From Adenophora triphylla var. japonica (taxonomy: Eukaryota > Streptophyta > Magnoliopsida > Asterales > Campanulaceae): a stretch of DNA of 64,000 bases. The notes under the pieces were generated by a model that searched no databases, was not told the DNA's origin, and worked only from the letters and a program-made list of their open reading frames with translations. This document shows positions 1-12,907 of the stretch, one piece after another. Both the position numbers and the translations under genes were made by a program. Where the stretch lies: positions 432,793 to 496,792 of the forward strand of contig JAFEMH010001307.1 of assembly GCA_022495995.1 (NCBI GenBank). Reading direction: 5' to 3'. The first letter of the stretch is position 1, and every line of letters starts with the position of its first letter.

Positions 1-240
1 TTATATTCTAGATTTTATACTTGTAGACACCCAAATTTTGTACACAACTATTTAATTTTTTTATTGTAATCTACTGAATCTTTCCTTATGTTTGGTGAAT
101 TGTGTCATACACAACTATTTAATTTTTTTTGAGCTCTTATGAATGTGATTATATGCATTTAAGTAAAAAAATTATCATTTATCAAAGTTAATTTTTGAGT
201 TTTTTTATCTCTAAAGTGTTTTAAAACAAAATATTAGTTT
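1..240. other. AT-rich intergenic DNA
   Basis: AT-rich sequence with short poly-T runs. I see no coding signal and no recognisable repeat terminus here. Confidence 0.6.
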
Positions 241-420
241 GACTAATTCCCCGAGGGAATTTCCCGATTAACTGCTACCCGTGGGGAATGGGTATGGTAT
301 GAAAAATTGATTACCCGCTGGAGAATGGGGCGGTTATGGGGCACAAAATTAAATTGGGAAATGGGGGTGGTACGATGTATAACTGTCCCGAACTGCCCCC
401 ATTGTCATTCCTACTTTGAA
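241..420. mobile_element. hAT-like terminal fragment (possible)
   Basis: A GC-rich patch in AT-rich DNA with repeated GGGGAATGGG / GGGCGGTTATGGGG motifs and an end resembling CCCCCATTGTCATTCCTA. Plant hAT-type elements often have subterminal repeats of this style and end in a CCCTA-like terminus. No partner terminus or 8-bp target duplication was found, so this is a fragment at best. Confidence 0.25.
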
Positions 421-515
421 GCGTGAATACAAATGTGTGTTAGATTAAGGGCATTAAATTTCAAATTTTAGCAAGAATATTATGTTGAGAGTCAACAACG
501 GCTCTAGATTTATCT

Positions 516-545
516 AGAATATTCTAGAGCTTTCTAGAATGTTCT
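516..545 (+). promoter_or_regulatory. Heat-shock element array (six contiguous 5-bp units)
   Basis: Read in 5-bp steps, the units alternate nGAAn and nTTCn without a gap: GAA, TTC, GAg, TTC, GAA, TTC. Five are perfect and the third has one change. Heat-shock factor trimers bind three or more such units. The array lies about 140 bp upstream of the LTR TATA box. Two weaker units (GAt, aTC) continue the phase upstream at 506-515. Confidence 0.75.
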
Positions 546-683
546 ACTAACCCCTCTTTTAGAAGATAGAAGAAGGCTCCAGATGAAAAAGAAAGGAGAA
601 GTTTTCATACTTGAGAGAGGAGCCCAAATGGGATGAAAGTTTTTGAAGACTTGGGGGTGATTCCTTAAGCAATTTAGGATAAG

Positions 684-691
684 TATAAATA
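684..691 (+). promoter_or_regulatory. TATA box of the solo LTR
   Basis: TATAAATA in a good context inside the LTR, downstream of the heat-shock array. Transcription would be expected to start near 715-725. Confidence 0.55.
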
Positions 692-921
692 GAAAATTGA
701 CTTCCCCAATTTGTGTATTCGTGAGTTAGAGTTCAGAGAATAAAAATTGAGTTTAAGACTCCTAGTGTGAGCTACAATCTAGTGTGGTGAGTGTATTAGT
801 GTGTACAAGAAAACACTTGTACTTTGTCCATTGTAAGTAATTGTGTAGTAATAATAATAATAGTGTTTATTATTATTCCTTGTGTGGTTCACCAATTAGA
901 ATACTAAAAATCAACATATTA

Positions 922-1235
922 ATGTATTTTGTCATTAAAAAATATCTAATTCGAGTTAATATTTTGTGGGTATTTAAGACAAATATGATAGTTTAGTTTT
1001 ATTTGCTTCAAGCAAAGATTAGTGACAATGATGATTACTTAAAAGACGGTTGACTTGGATTGATAAAATAACTCTGAATAATCGATTCCATTTTTTTTAT
1101 TTTTAATCTCTCTCAAAATAAATATCACAATTTTAAATATTAATATGAAAGTAATTATTAGCACAATTGTATCATTGTACAAAAAATTACAAACAAATAA
1201 ATTGCATAATTTAAAACGTTTACAAGTTAAATGCA
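922..1235. other. AT-rich spacer
   Basis: Short spacer between the solo LTR and the first Stowaway element. Nothing recognisable. Confidence 0.6.
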
Positions 1236-1237
1236 TA

Positions 1238-1494
1238 TTCCCTCCGTCCCAAAAAATCTTACCCAATTTGTCATTTAGGGCGTCCCACTTAAAAATAACA
1301 CTTTTCTCCTAAAAAGTAAATTTTTTGATACTTCTTTATTTATGAGACTCACTTGTCATACTCACAACAACTATCCACTTACTATTCTCTATCCCACTTT
1401 CTCTCTTCTACCCACTCACAACTCCTACTTTAATAACATTATTTCTTATTTTTCATGCAAAACAGTAAATGAGTAACATATGGGACGAAGGGAG
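1238..1494. mobile_element. Stowaway-type MITE
   Basis: A 257-bp element with ends TTCCCTCCGTCCC and GGGACGAAGGGAG in inverted orientation, flanked by TA at 1236-1237 and 1495-1496. TA duplication and CTCCCTCCGTCCC-like ends mark non-autonomous Tc1/Mariner (Stowaway) MITEs. No coding capacity. Confidence 0.85.
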
Positions 1495-1503
1495 TATATA
1501 TTA

Positions 1504-1768
1504 TGAAAGAGTCCATGAAGATATTTTCGAATCATATCTTGGATATTTTTAGTCTCATGATCATACACATTTTCTGGTTGGTTGGTTGGTAACTTGGTTT
1601 ACATATCCTATTAAATAATTAGGATGATCTGGCCATATATTTCTTTTTAATTTGTATGTATAGTGCCTTCAGGATACATATATATTCCCATGTGATATGT
1701 TTTTGAATATACAGAGAGAAAATAAATAAAAAATTTCATTTTTCACAAATAACTTCAAAGATTTTTCA
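1504..1768 (+). repeat. 5' LTR of Copia-1
   Basis: 265 bp, starts TGAAAGAGTCC and ends GATTTTTCA. Its partner is at 6054-6333; blocks such as the CATATCCTATTAAATAA stretch are conserved, but the copies differ clearly. Confidence 0.9.
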
Positions 1769-1779
1769 TGGTATCAGAG
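1769..1779 (+). other. Primer-binding site, initiator tRNA-Met
   Basis: TGGTATCAGAG follows the 5' LTR CA end directly. It is the standard plant Copia primer site complementary to the 3' end of initiator methionine tRNA. Confidence 0.9.
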
Positions 1780-1815
1780 TTGTTTACGATCTAGGCTTCT
1801 GCATCTTTTTCAATC

Positions 1816-4800
1816 ATGTCCGACGCAACCAATGATGATGGCAAGAAAGCCGAAATACCTACTGTCACCAATGGAGGAACGATAGAAGTGACATCGCCAT
1901 TTTTCATTCCAGCATCAGATAACCCAAACACAGTATTCGTAAGCGACCTCCTTCGAGATGGGAACTTTACGGACTGGACCGATGAGATGACTAATGCTCT
2001 TTTTGCAAAGAACAAATATGGTTTTGCTGACGGAACTATCCCAGTCCCAAATGAGAGTACATCGAATTTGTTGGTGTGGAAACGTTTCAATGTCATGGTA
2101 AAGGGTTGGCTCAACAACATAATGGAGAAGGAGATTCGAAATAGCGTTAAACACGCCAACACGGCACAAGAAATTCGGGAAGACCTCAATGAGCGTTTTG
2201 GGAGCATGAGTGCACCTAGGGCCTATGAGCTTAAACGTGCCATAACAATGTCACGACAAGAAAAGCTCACGGTCTCGACGTATTACACAAAATTTAAGGG
2301 ATTATGGGATGAGATCCATTCGATTGCACCAATCCCAAAGTGTAAGTGTACCGGTTGTACCTGTGATGTTCCGAAAAAGCTCGTTGAGATGAAAGAAAGG
2401 GAAAAGTTGTACAAGTTTCTAAAAGTTTTGGGACCATTAAAACCCAAATCTTGAGCATGAACCCTCCAGTGAGTTTGGGAACTGCTTACCACCTTGTATC
2501 GCAAGATGAGAAGCAGAAAAGTGTTGCTGTGGCAGGTAAAATAAAGATCGAGGCAACAGCCTTCCAAGCGTACGGTGGACAGTGTTCCGCAAAGGATGAA
2601 GCCAAAGGGGTGCAGAAAGATAAACCTAAATGCACGCATTGCGAAAAATTCTACCATACCGTCGAAAATTGCTTCAAGATTATTAGATATCCGGAGGGAA
2701 AGAAAAAGGGAGGAGGCAGTAGTTTGAAGAAGGGAATCGGTAAGGCGAACTTAGCAACTAGCGAGGCCAGTCCAATACCAGGGTTTTCAAATGAGCAATA
2801 CAAACAACTGATCCAGTTCTTCGCAGAAAAGTCCAATACCGAGCAAACAAAATCTAGCACTACAAACATGGCGGGTAAGGTGCATGGCATAGATTCATGG
2901 GTAATAGACTCGGGAGCAAGTGAACATATCACTTGTAATGATAAAATTCTTGAGAATCAGGTTAAACCAAGTAATCCAATGCCGATAAAGATCCCGAATG
3001 GAGATGTTGTTCCTGTCCTAAGTGTTGGTGATACTGAGCTTCCGAATGGATTAAAAAATCAGCATGTTTTAAACATACCAGATTTTAAATGCAATTTATT
3101 ATCTGTCAGTCGATTAACAAAGGATTTAAATTGCGGCTTAACTTTCTTCCCTGATTTTTGTGTAATACAGGACTTAGCTTCGAGGACTCTGATTGGGATG
3201 GGTAGGCGCAGCGATGGTCTATATCATTTGGAGTCGATGGCAAAGCAACAAAGAGCTATGATGGCAACGGTTGATCAGCGGGTATGGCACAAGTGTATGG
3301 GTCATAGTTCTATTTTGAATTCTCAGTATTTTAGTGATATTAGTGTTAGTAATTTTGAAAGGGAGAAGGAGCATTGTGATTCCTGTTTAAAGGCAAAAAT
3401 GACAAGACTTACTTTTCCCCTTAGTAGCATTCAGACACATTCTTGTTTTGAATGAATTCATTGTGACATTTGGGAAGGTTATAAAACACCATCTCTTTCT
3501 AGTGCACATTATTTTTTGACTATTGTTGATGATTTTAGTAGGGGTGTTTGGTTTTATTTGATGAAGCATAAACATGAAGTGTATGATTTCCTTGTTATGT
3601 TTTGTAATATGGTAAACACGTAATATGACAAGAAGGTGAAGAGAATTAGAAGTGACAATTTGTGGGGGGGGGTGTTTCAATCCAATGAAATAATGGTTTA
3701 TTACTCTTCTAAAGGAATTATTCTTGAAACTTCTTGCACTGATACACCTCAACAAAATGGAGTGGTCGAACGAAAACACCGACATATCCTTGAAATGGAT
3801 AGAGCCCTTAGGTTTGAGGCGGGATTACCAAAATATTTTTGGGGAGAGTGTGTTTTGACGACGACCTATCTTATAAATAGATTACCCACGAAGATCCTTA
3901 AAAATAAAACCCCTTTTGAGGTCTTGTTCCAAAAGAAACTGGATTTTGATCATCTTAGAATTTTTGGGTGTCTAGTTTATGCTAAAGATAACAAGAAAGG
4001 GTTGATCTTGAAACAAGAAAGTCATATACTTCTCGAGACGTAAAATTTATTGAAAACATTTTTCCTTTCAAAAGGGTGGACAAAAATGAGAGCCCTAATA
4101 TAATGAGCAGGGATGCAAATAATATTGATGATGACCCCATGTTTTTCAATTTGCCCACTGATGGACCAAGTGACCTAGAAATAGGGAGCTCTGATAGGCC
4201 AGGTGATCAAGGGGCGGCCGATTCACATGAGCAGAATGACCAGAATCCGGATAACATAACTACATCCGAGCAGACTGATCCATTAAGTGGGACTACTGAT
4301 TCTCAGGTTACAAGGCAGGCCAAGGACGACACCCACCGCTGGAGTACACGAACAAAGTATCAGCCCATGTGGTTGATTTGCCATCCTCCGTTGACCATAC
4401 GCCGACCAACCCCGATTCAGAGAACTCGACGGTATATCCTCGATCCAACTTTGTCCCATATCAAAAGTTTTCTCCTGATCATAAAGCCTTTCTTGCGGCC
4501 ATCACGTCTAATGATGAACCTAAGTATTATTATTAGGATGTCAAGCATAAACATTGGCGTGACACAATGAAATTGGAGATTGATGTTTTGGAGGCAAATA
4601 AAACGTGGACAGTTGAATCATTTCCACAAGGAAAGAAAGCGATCAACTCTAAATGGGTTTACAAAATAAAGTACAAACCAAATTGTGAGATCGAACGATA
4701 CAAAGCTCGTTTGGTGTCCAAGGGTTTTACACAAGTTGAAGGAATCGATTTTCATGAGACGTTTGCTCCAGTAGCAAAACTAGTCACTACGAGATGTCTT

Positions 4801-6046
4801 CTCACAATTGCAGTTAAGAGGAATTGGCACATCCATCAACTCGTTGTGAATAACGCCTTTCTCCATGGTGATTTGGTTGAAGATGTGTATATGAAAATTC
4901 CCCAAGACTTTGCAAAGGAAGGAGAAACAGGAGTTTGCAAGCTTAAAAAATCCTTGTATGGGTTACGTCAAGCTTCAAGGAATTGGTATCACAAGTTCAC
5001 CAAAGCACTTCTTGCAACTGATTTTAGACAGTCCAAGGCAATTCATTGTTTGTTTGCAAGAAAGGCGATATATATGTTGTTGCTCTAATTTACGTGGACG
5101 ATGTGATTCTCGTTGGCAACAACGACACCAAGATTGCACAAGTCAAAAGGCACCTGGATAATCTTTTTAGTATTAAAGACTTGGGACAATTGAAATATTT
5201 TTTTGGAATAGAGGTGGCTCGATCTCCGGAAGGCATAGTCTTAAGTCAAAGGAAGTATACGTTAGATATACTTGAAGAAAGTGGACTACAAGGAGGACGA
5301 CCTAGTGAATTTCCCATGGAGCAAAATTTAAAGTTCAGTCCGGAAGATAAAAGTCCGTTTCTTGATGTTGCTAAATATTGCGGGCTAGTTGGACGGCTGT
5401 TGTACTTGACAGTCACACGACCAGATATTCAATTCGCTGTGAACAAGCTGAGTCAATTTCTGTCGGCACCGCGGCAAACATATTGAACAGCAGCCATGCG
5501 GGTTCTACGATTCTTAAAAGGGGCGGCTAGACAGGGCATTTTTATCCCAGTAAAGGGAGATCTTTCTCTCAACGCATACTGCGACGCCGATTGGGGGGCT
5601 TGTCTTGTTACAAGAAAATCATGCACCAGATATTTCATTTCTCTCGGTGACGCTCCTGTCTGGTGGAGAACAAAAAAACAGTCCGTGGTGTCTCGCTCGA
5701 CAGCCGAATCGAAATACCGAGCAATGGCGACAACTGTGAGTAAGGTAATTTGGTTACGTTGGTTGATGCATGATCTTGAGGCTCCTCAATCCCAAGCAAC
5801 GCCTTTACACTGCGACAATCAAGCTGCGTGCCACATTGCAAACAACCCAGTTTTCCATGAAAGGACGAAGCATGTTGAAATGGACTGCATTTTGTTCGGG
5901 AAAGAGTAGAGGCTCGGGACATTCTTCCGTGCAAAATTTCCACCGAAGAACAAGTAGCTGACTTGTTCACGAAGGCACTTGGTGCTACTCGGTTCCAGTA
6001 TTTAGTTGGCAAGTTGGGCACTCGAGATTTTCATGCTCCAACTTGA
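1816..6046 (+). pseudogene. Copia-1 gag-pol polyprotein, decayed
   Basis: Domains in order across all three plus frames: GAG (from ATG 1816, with a TGA at 2452-2454 and continuation in another frame), zinc knuckle of CX2CX4HX4C form near 2628-2675, protease with DSGASEH near 2900, integrase with the pre-integrase HKCMGH motif near 3290, TIVDDFSR near 3520 and the TPQQNGVVERKH stretch near 3745, reverse transcriptase from about 4555 with YVDDV near 5090, and RNase H with CDADWG near 5580 ending in DLFTKAL near 5965. Stops include TGA at about 3453 and TAA at about 3621; frames change near 2451, 4045, 4560, 5040 and 5905. The first catalytic RT aspartate is replaced by valine (QLVVNNAF, codon 4843-4845). 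A G run at 3664-3672 lies beside another decayed integrase motif. Cannot encode a working product. Confidence 0.92.
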
Positions 6047-6053
6047 GGGGGAG

Positions 6054-6333
6054 TGAAAGAGTCCTAGAGTCCATGGAGATATTTTCGGATCATATATCGG
6101 CTATTTTTAGTCACATGGTCATACACATCTTATGGTTGGTTAAGATGATTACATATCCTATTAAATAACTAGGATGATCTGGCCATATATTCCTTGTTTT
6201 GATTTGTATGTATCTTTTCCTTGTATAGTGCCTTTAGGATACATATATATTCCAATGTGATGTGTTTTTGAATATACAGGGAGAAAATAAATAAAAAAAT
6301 TCGTTTTTCACAAATAACTTCATAGATTTTTCA
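6054..6333 (+). repeat. 3' LTR of Copia-1, with polypurine tract
   Basis: 280 bp, TGAAAGAGTCC to TTTTCA. It is preceded by the polypurine tract GAGGGGGAG at 6045-6053 that primes plus-strand DNA; the pol stop codon overlaps this tract. Confidence 0.9.
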
Positions 6334-6338
6334 TATTA

Positions 6339-6646
6339 TGGAAATGAGTATGTAATTTCTGTATTTCATGGTCTGAGAAGTAAGAGATTGTTTTTGCATT
6401 CCAAATAATGCGAAATATTTGGTACAATAAAAATAAAACAGGCTTGTTATTTTTTGGGTTAATGGTAAGTTGTCAATTTGGACTAACTTATAAAACAACC
6501 TGCATTTACAATTATCAAATCTGAAATTTCTTATTTATTTATTTGGAGAAATATTCGAACAATTTGATTGTGTGAATCGGGCTTACCTCATTTTGTATAC
6601 ATATTTTTGTAAACTTATTTTGTGTTTCTAACATTGCCCTATTATA
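6339..6646. other. AT-rich spacer
   Basis: Downstream flank of Copia-1. No coding or repeat signature seen. Confidence 0.55.
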
Positions 6647-6648
6647 TA

Positions 6649-6898
6649 CTCCATCCTTTCAAAATGATTGTCCCACTTTTTTTGTATTTATTACGAAAAA
6701 ACTTTGAACAATAATTTTAGGTTGATTTAATTATACAAATGAAGATCTAAAACTTGCAATTGATTGTATTATTGATGGTGTATCAATAATGAATTTTAGA
6801 TTTTCATTTGTATAGTTAAATTAACCTAAAATTATTGTTCAAAGTTCCTTCGTAATAAAAACAAAAAAAGTGGGACAATCATTTTGGGAATGAAGGAG
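6649..6898. mobile_element. Stowaway-type MITE forming a near full-length hairpin
   Basis: A 250-bp element flanked by TA at 6647-6648 and 6899-6900. The inverted arms run far past the terminal repeat: the block starting AATAATTTTAGGTT on the left returns as its reverse complement on the right, leaving a loop of roughly 60 bp. The arms are about 90-100 bp with few mismatches, typical of fold-back MITEs that give rise to small RNAs. Confidence 0.85.
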
Positions 6899-6943
6899 TA
6901 TTAAATAAAAGGTATATGGGGCATTGGTCCTTGTTCTACAGTA

Positions 6944-7165
6944 TTCCCTCGGTTTTTAAATGAATGTCCTGAATTTAAGCATTTTCGTAACATAAGCATA
7001 TAAAAACCCTTAATAAACACCATATCGCATTGTAAGTTTAAATGTGAATTATAAATTGTTGTGTAATGAAAGAGAATTTAATGACTTCTTGAAAATTTAA
7101 TATTTAATTTAAGACAAAAATTTAAAGAATGTGGACATTCATTTATTTATTTAGATATGGGAGAG
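6944..7165. mobile_element. Stowaway-like MITE, diverged
   Basis: Ends TTCCCTCGGTTTTTAAATGAATGTCC and its inverted counterpart near 7130-7165 (GGACATTCATTTATTTA...GGGAGAG), flanked by TA. About 222 bp, no ORF. Confidence 0.7.
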
Positions 7166-7167
7166 TA

Positions 7168-9240
<2,073 letters not shown>

Positions 9241-9412
9241 CTGACTTTTTTTCAAATAGGATGAGGAGTAGGAGTTTATTTGAGAAGGGAAGGTTTCATC
9301 CATAACAAATAAAATTAAAAATAATTCTGGCTTTTTTTCAAATAGGATGAGGAGTAGGAGTTTATTTGGGAATGGAAGGTTTCATCCATAATAAATAAAA
9401 TTAAAAGATAGA
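9241..9412. repeat. Tandem duplication, 86-bp unit
   Basis: Two adjacent copies of a unit containing CAAATAGGATGAGGAGTAGG and TTCATCCATAA; copy two starts near 9327 and differs at only a few positions. A partial relative of its tail (TTCATCCATAACAAATAAA) lies at 9184-9202. Confidence 0.85.
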
Positions 9413-10079
9413 AACATTATATAACAACACTGCAAGCAAAAAATCAGACAAAACAAAAGATAGAATAAAACAAAAAAATCAAATGGAGTAATATAAAAGT
9501 GTTTGCTATTAAATTGACTTTCATATACTCCTAGCCAAAAGTCAAAGGAAGCTATAACTTCTCACCATCCTAAATCCTAAATCAGAGGGCTCCATTTTTC
9601 GTGCTTCCATTAAATATTTGCTTTCCTAAAGACGTATCTAACTTATCCATTTGACCGCTGTCATTGAAAGAAAACAAAGCACATTATAATGCTCTGATCA
9701 CTTGATCTAATTTCACGAATCAAAATATTGACTATTAATGGCTTAGAGAAGGTTTCATTCCCTATTGTAATATAGAAGATTAAGTATCCAATTTATAAAG
9801 TTGTAAGAAAAAATAGAGATTAAATTTAATGTGATATTGATTTTAACAAAAAATAAATAAAAATAGAAGAGAATTAAATCATTTATCAAAAAAATAATCA
9901 TAAATCACTAATATATTGAATATATGTAATGAATTATTATTTTATATTTCATATGGGGTCTACATAGATAATAAAAATATATTATTTAATAATTTTAGTA
10001 AATTATTAATTTGGCACATTGTCCAAATTCGGCATCATCGAAAAAAATATTATTTAAGAAAATTTATTAAATAATCAAG
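9413..10079. other. AT-rich intergenic DNA
   Basis: No coding signal or recognisable repeat. Confidence 0.55.
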
Positions 10080-10081
10080 TA

Positions 10082-10365
10082 CTCCCTTCGTCCCGCTAAT
10101 ATTAGCACACTTTTCTTTTTGGGCGTCCCGCTAATATCCGCACACTTCCAAAAAGGAAACTTTATATTAATAAAATATTCACTCAACCCCACTCATTCTC
10201 TCTCCTACATTATTTTAATACTCACAACATCATTATAATTTATTACACCCTCCACTCATTCTCTCTCCACTCATTCTTTTACACTCACAACATTTTATTA
10301 AAATACCATATTCCTTAATTTCCGCGCAAACAGTGTTTGTGCTAATACTAATGGGACGGAGGGAG
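10082..10365. mobile_element. Stowaway MITE (284-bp family, copy A)
   Basis: Ends CTCCCTTCGTCCCGCTAA and its inverted counterpart, with TA at 10080-10081 and 10366-10367. The internal stretch with CTCATTCTCTCTCC is shared with other MITEs here. The copy at 45582-45865 is the same length and lies in the opposite orientation. Confidence 0.88.
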
Positions 10366-10367
10366 TA

Positions 10368-10809
10368 TTAATTAATGAAATTCTACTGCAATTAGCATCA
10401 CCACAAGTATCACTCTCGAACACTATCAGTCTATCATTCGCTATTCGCTAATGCGGACAGACCGAGAGAAAAAAAATTAGGTGCACAAATTACAATTTAA
10501 AACTGCAGAAAAATGAACTTAGCAACACTTGAACTTTTGTAACCTCATTCTTCGGTTAAAGAGAATGCTAAACTACAAACCTTCTTTATGGGCAATTTTA
10601 GGAAAAAAAGAATTTTATAAAAAATGAATATAAAATGGGGGACAATTTTTTATTGTTTGTATCGATTGTGTATGATTGTGTATACGTCTCATTTTAATTG
10701 AAAGTAACAACACAATTATTACACATCATTTTGTAAATAAAATTTTGTAACTTCTTTTATAACTTTAGTATTATCCAACCTTTATTGTTCACGCTGGTGC
10801 ATTTATAGT
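10368..10809. other. AT-rich intergenic DNA
   Basis: Spacer between a Stowaway element and the Mutator-like element; no genes seen. Confidence 0.55.
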
Positions 10810-10818
10810 AATAGAATA

Positions 10819-12898
10819 GGGGTTTTTATCAATAAAACCTTGAGATAGGGTGCAATTTATTAATAAAAATAGACATTTTCGAAACTCATCAATAAGTCCC
10901 TGCTAAAAACATGGACAAAAATACCCCTAAATGCAATTAAACTAAGAAAATTCCCTAAACACGAAGATCAGTGATAACAAAATCCTATCGCTATATGTCG
11001 ATCCCAATTCCATTTCTGTCGAAGCCCTAAGGATGAAATTCAGTCCAAAACTGGTGTTCCTGTTATTTTACAACGCATCTTCCACTTCGCTCGATCTTTA
11101 ACTGTCGTCGCCGTCGGCTCCACCGCAACATCCGCCGATTCAAATTTCAACTCCTATGGTTCAAATCTGAATCATCAATTTGTACTAAGGTCGTTCGGTT
11201 GGTGTTTAGAATTTAGGAACCAGCGCCGATCGTCTGATGTTATAAACCTTATATAATATATTGTTGTTGTATCTCTACTCTGTTTTAATGTTAAAGCAAA
11301 GCTTTGCAGCAAGAGAAGTGAAAATGTACCATTGGTATTGGTAGTTCTATCTCACATCTTCTTTTACTTTACATTTATTTAATTTATGGGCCGTCTTTAA
11401 TTGTTTCATTTCAATTGCTTGATGTGGATAGCGTGGAGTGTTTTTTTTTTTTTTGATGATCGAAGAGTTCAGTTACTTCATTTCAATCTTTAACTCATCA
11501 AGAATTGTGCAGACCAAGTGTTTGTGAAAAAACCCAGAGGTAGGAAATGAGCATTGACTAGAATAGAGAGGTAGTTTCCTTTGATGTTCTTGTTTACTAT
11601 CTAAATGCAACATCCTTCAAACACAGGCTTCTACAACCATGAAATGGCTTTTTCAAATAATATATTTCTCATGAAATTTGGACACAAATTTTGGTGTAAA
11701 TAACTGTGAATTCTATTTCACAGTTATTTAAATAATTGTGAAATATAATTAGTTTATGTTATAAACTGAGAATTGTATTTCACATTACTATTACTGTTTT
11801 ATAGGTTTTTACAGCTGTTCATTCTCATGCATTGTTTGTGAAATAAATGTGATGTGTATTTCACAGTTATTTTGCTTAAACAACTGATAAATTTTTGAAC
11901 TGTGATGTGTATTTCACAGTTATTTTGGTTAGAATTTGGTGAACAACTAATATTTCTCATAAAACTTGAAAACAAGTTTTGGTGTAAATAACTGTTAATT
12001 CTATTTCACAATTATTTAAATAACTGTGAAATAGAATTGATTTATGTTATAAACTGATAATTCTATTTCACATTAATGTTTTATAGATTTTCACAGTTGT
12101 TCATCCTCATACATTGTTTGTGAAATAACTGTGATATGTATTTCACAGTTATTTAAATAACTGTGAAATAAAATTGATTTATGTTATAACCGTGTTGGTT
12201 TATGTTATAAACTAAGAATTCTATTTCACATTAATGTTTTATAGGTTTTCGCAGTTGTTCATCCTTATGCATTGTTTGTGAAATAACTGTGATGTGTAAC
12301 AATTATTTTGCTTAAACAACTGATAAATTTTTGAATTGTGATGTGTATTTCACAGTTATTTTGGTTAGAGTTTGGTGAACAACTAATTATTTATCATGAA
12401 ACTTGGACACAAGTTTTGGTGTAAATAACTGTGAATTCTATTTTACAGTTATTTAAATAACTGTGAAATAGAATTGATTTATATTATAATTGTGTTGGTT
12501 TATGTTATAAAATGAGAATTCTATTTCAAATTAATGTTTATAGGTTTTCACAGTTGTTCATGATTAAAGTTTATTTATGTTATAACCGTGTTATAGATTT
12601 CTCAGTTATTTATATCATTCTTTTAGAACAACTATAGGGCAAATTTCAAAGTTGTTGGTGTTTTTATTAACTGGGAAAAAATGAATATAGAGAAAGAGGG
12701 AGGGAGAATGCATAGGGAGTGCGAAGCAACAGATCCTAATCTTCGTCCATCAAGTGCATAAGACACTAATACGTGCGAAAATTACAGTTAGGGGTATTTG
12801 TGTCCACATTTTTAGGTGAGACTTATTGGCGAGTTTTGAAAATTTCTGTATTTATTGGTCAATTTCATTTGGCTGATTGGTTGATTGGTCAAAGCCTC
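10819..12898. mobile_element. Non-autonomous Mutator-like element (long TIRs, 9-bp target duplication)
   Basis: A 2,080-bp element starting GGGGTTTTTATCAATAAAACC and ending, in reverse complement, GAGGCTTTGACCAATCAACC. The inverted ends stay related for more than 100 bp, including a well-conserved inner block with CCAATAAGT and AAATACCCCTAA. An exact 9-bp direct repeat AATAGAATA flanks it at 10810-10818 and 12899-12907; 9-bp duplications are diagnostic of Mutator. No transposase is encoded. Inside are a GC-richer exon-like patch (about 10970-11170, with TCGTCGCCGTCGG) that could be a captured gene fragment, and a 1-kb tandem repeat. Confidence 0.82.
11640..12660. repeat. Internal tandem repeats with ATTTCACAGTTATTT / AAATAACTGTGAAAT palindromes
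   Basis: A complex unit of about 290 bp begins near 11664, 11951 and 12387 with a TTTCTCATGAAA-like block followed by TTTTGGTGTAAATAACTG. The spacing is uneven (about 287 and 436 bp) because the second copy has an internal duplication. The block TTTCACAGTTATTT and its reverse complement recur more than ten times, so many local hairpins are possible. It lies wholly within the Mutator-like element. Confidence 0.8.
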
Positions 12899-12907
12899 AA
12901 TAGAATA

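Larger units (their letters stand above)
483..916 (+). mobile_element. Solo LTR, Copia type, with heat-shock-element array
   Basis: A 434-bp unit begins TGTTGAGAGTC and ends AATCAACA, so it has TG...CA ends and a 5-bp terminal inverted repeat TGTTG/CAACA. It is flanked by an exact 5-bp target duplication, TATTA, at 478-482 and 917-921. No internal retrotransposon sequence or second LTR lies between the duplications, which is what LTR-LTR recombination leaves. A TATA box at 684-691 sets the transcription direction as plus, with U3 upstream. A six-unit heat-shock-element array sits at 516-545 in U3. The arrangement resembles heat-inducible Copia families such as ONSEN/ATCOPIA78; that link is by analogy of promoter layout, not by alignment. 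Confidence 0.85.
1504..6333 (+). mobile_element. Copia-1: full-length Ty1/Copia LTR retrotransposon (inactive)
   Basis: A complete 4.83-kb element: 5' LTR 1504-1768, tRNA-Met primer site 1769-1779, gag-pol remnant 1816-6046, polypurine tract 6045-6053, 3' LTR 6054-6333. An exact 5-bp target duplication TATTA flanks it at 1499-1503 and 6334-6338. Integrase lies before reverse transcriptase, which defines Copia. The polyprotein is broken by several stops and frame changes, and the LTRs differ by many substitutions and small indels (265 against 280 bp), so the insertion is old. It landed 9 bp past a Stowaway element. Confidence 0.93.
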
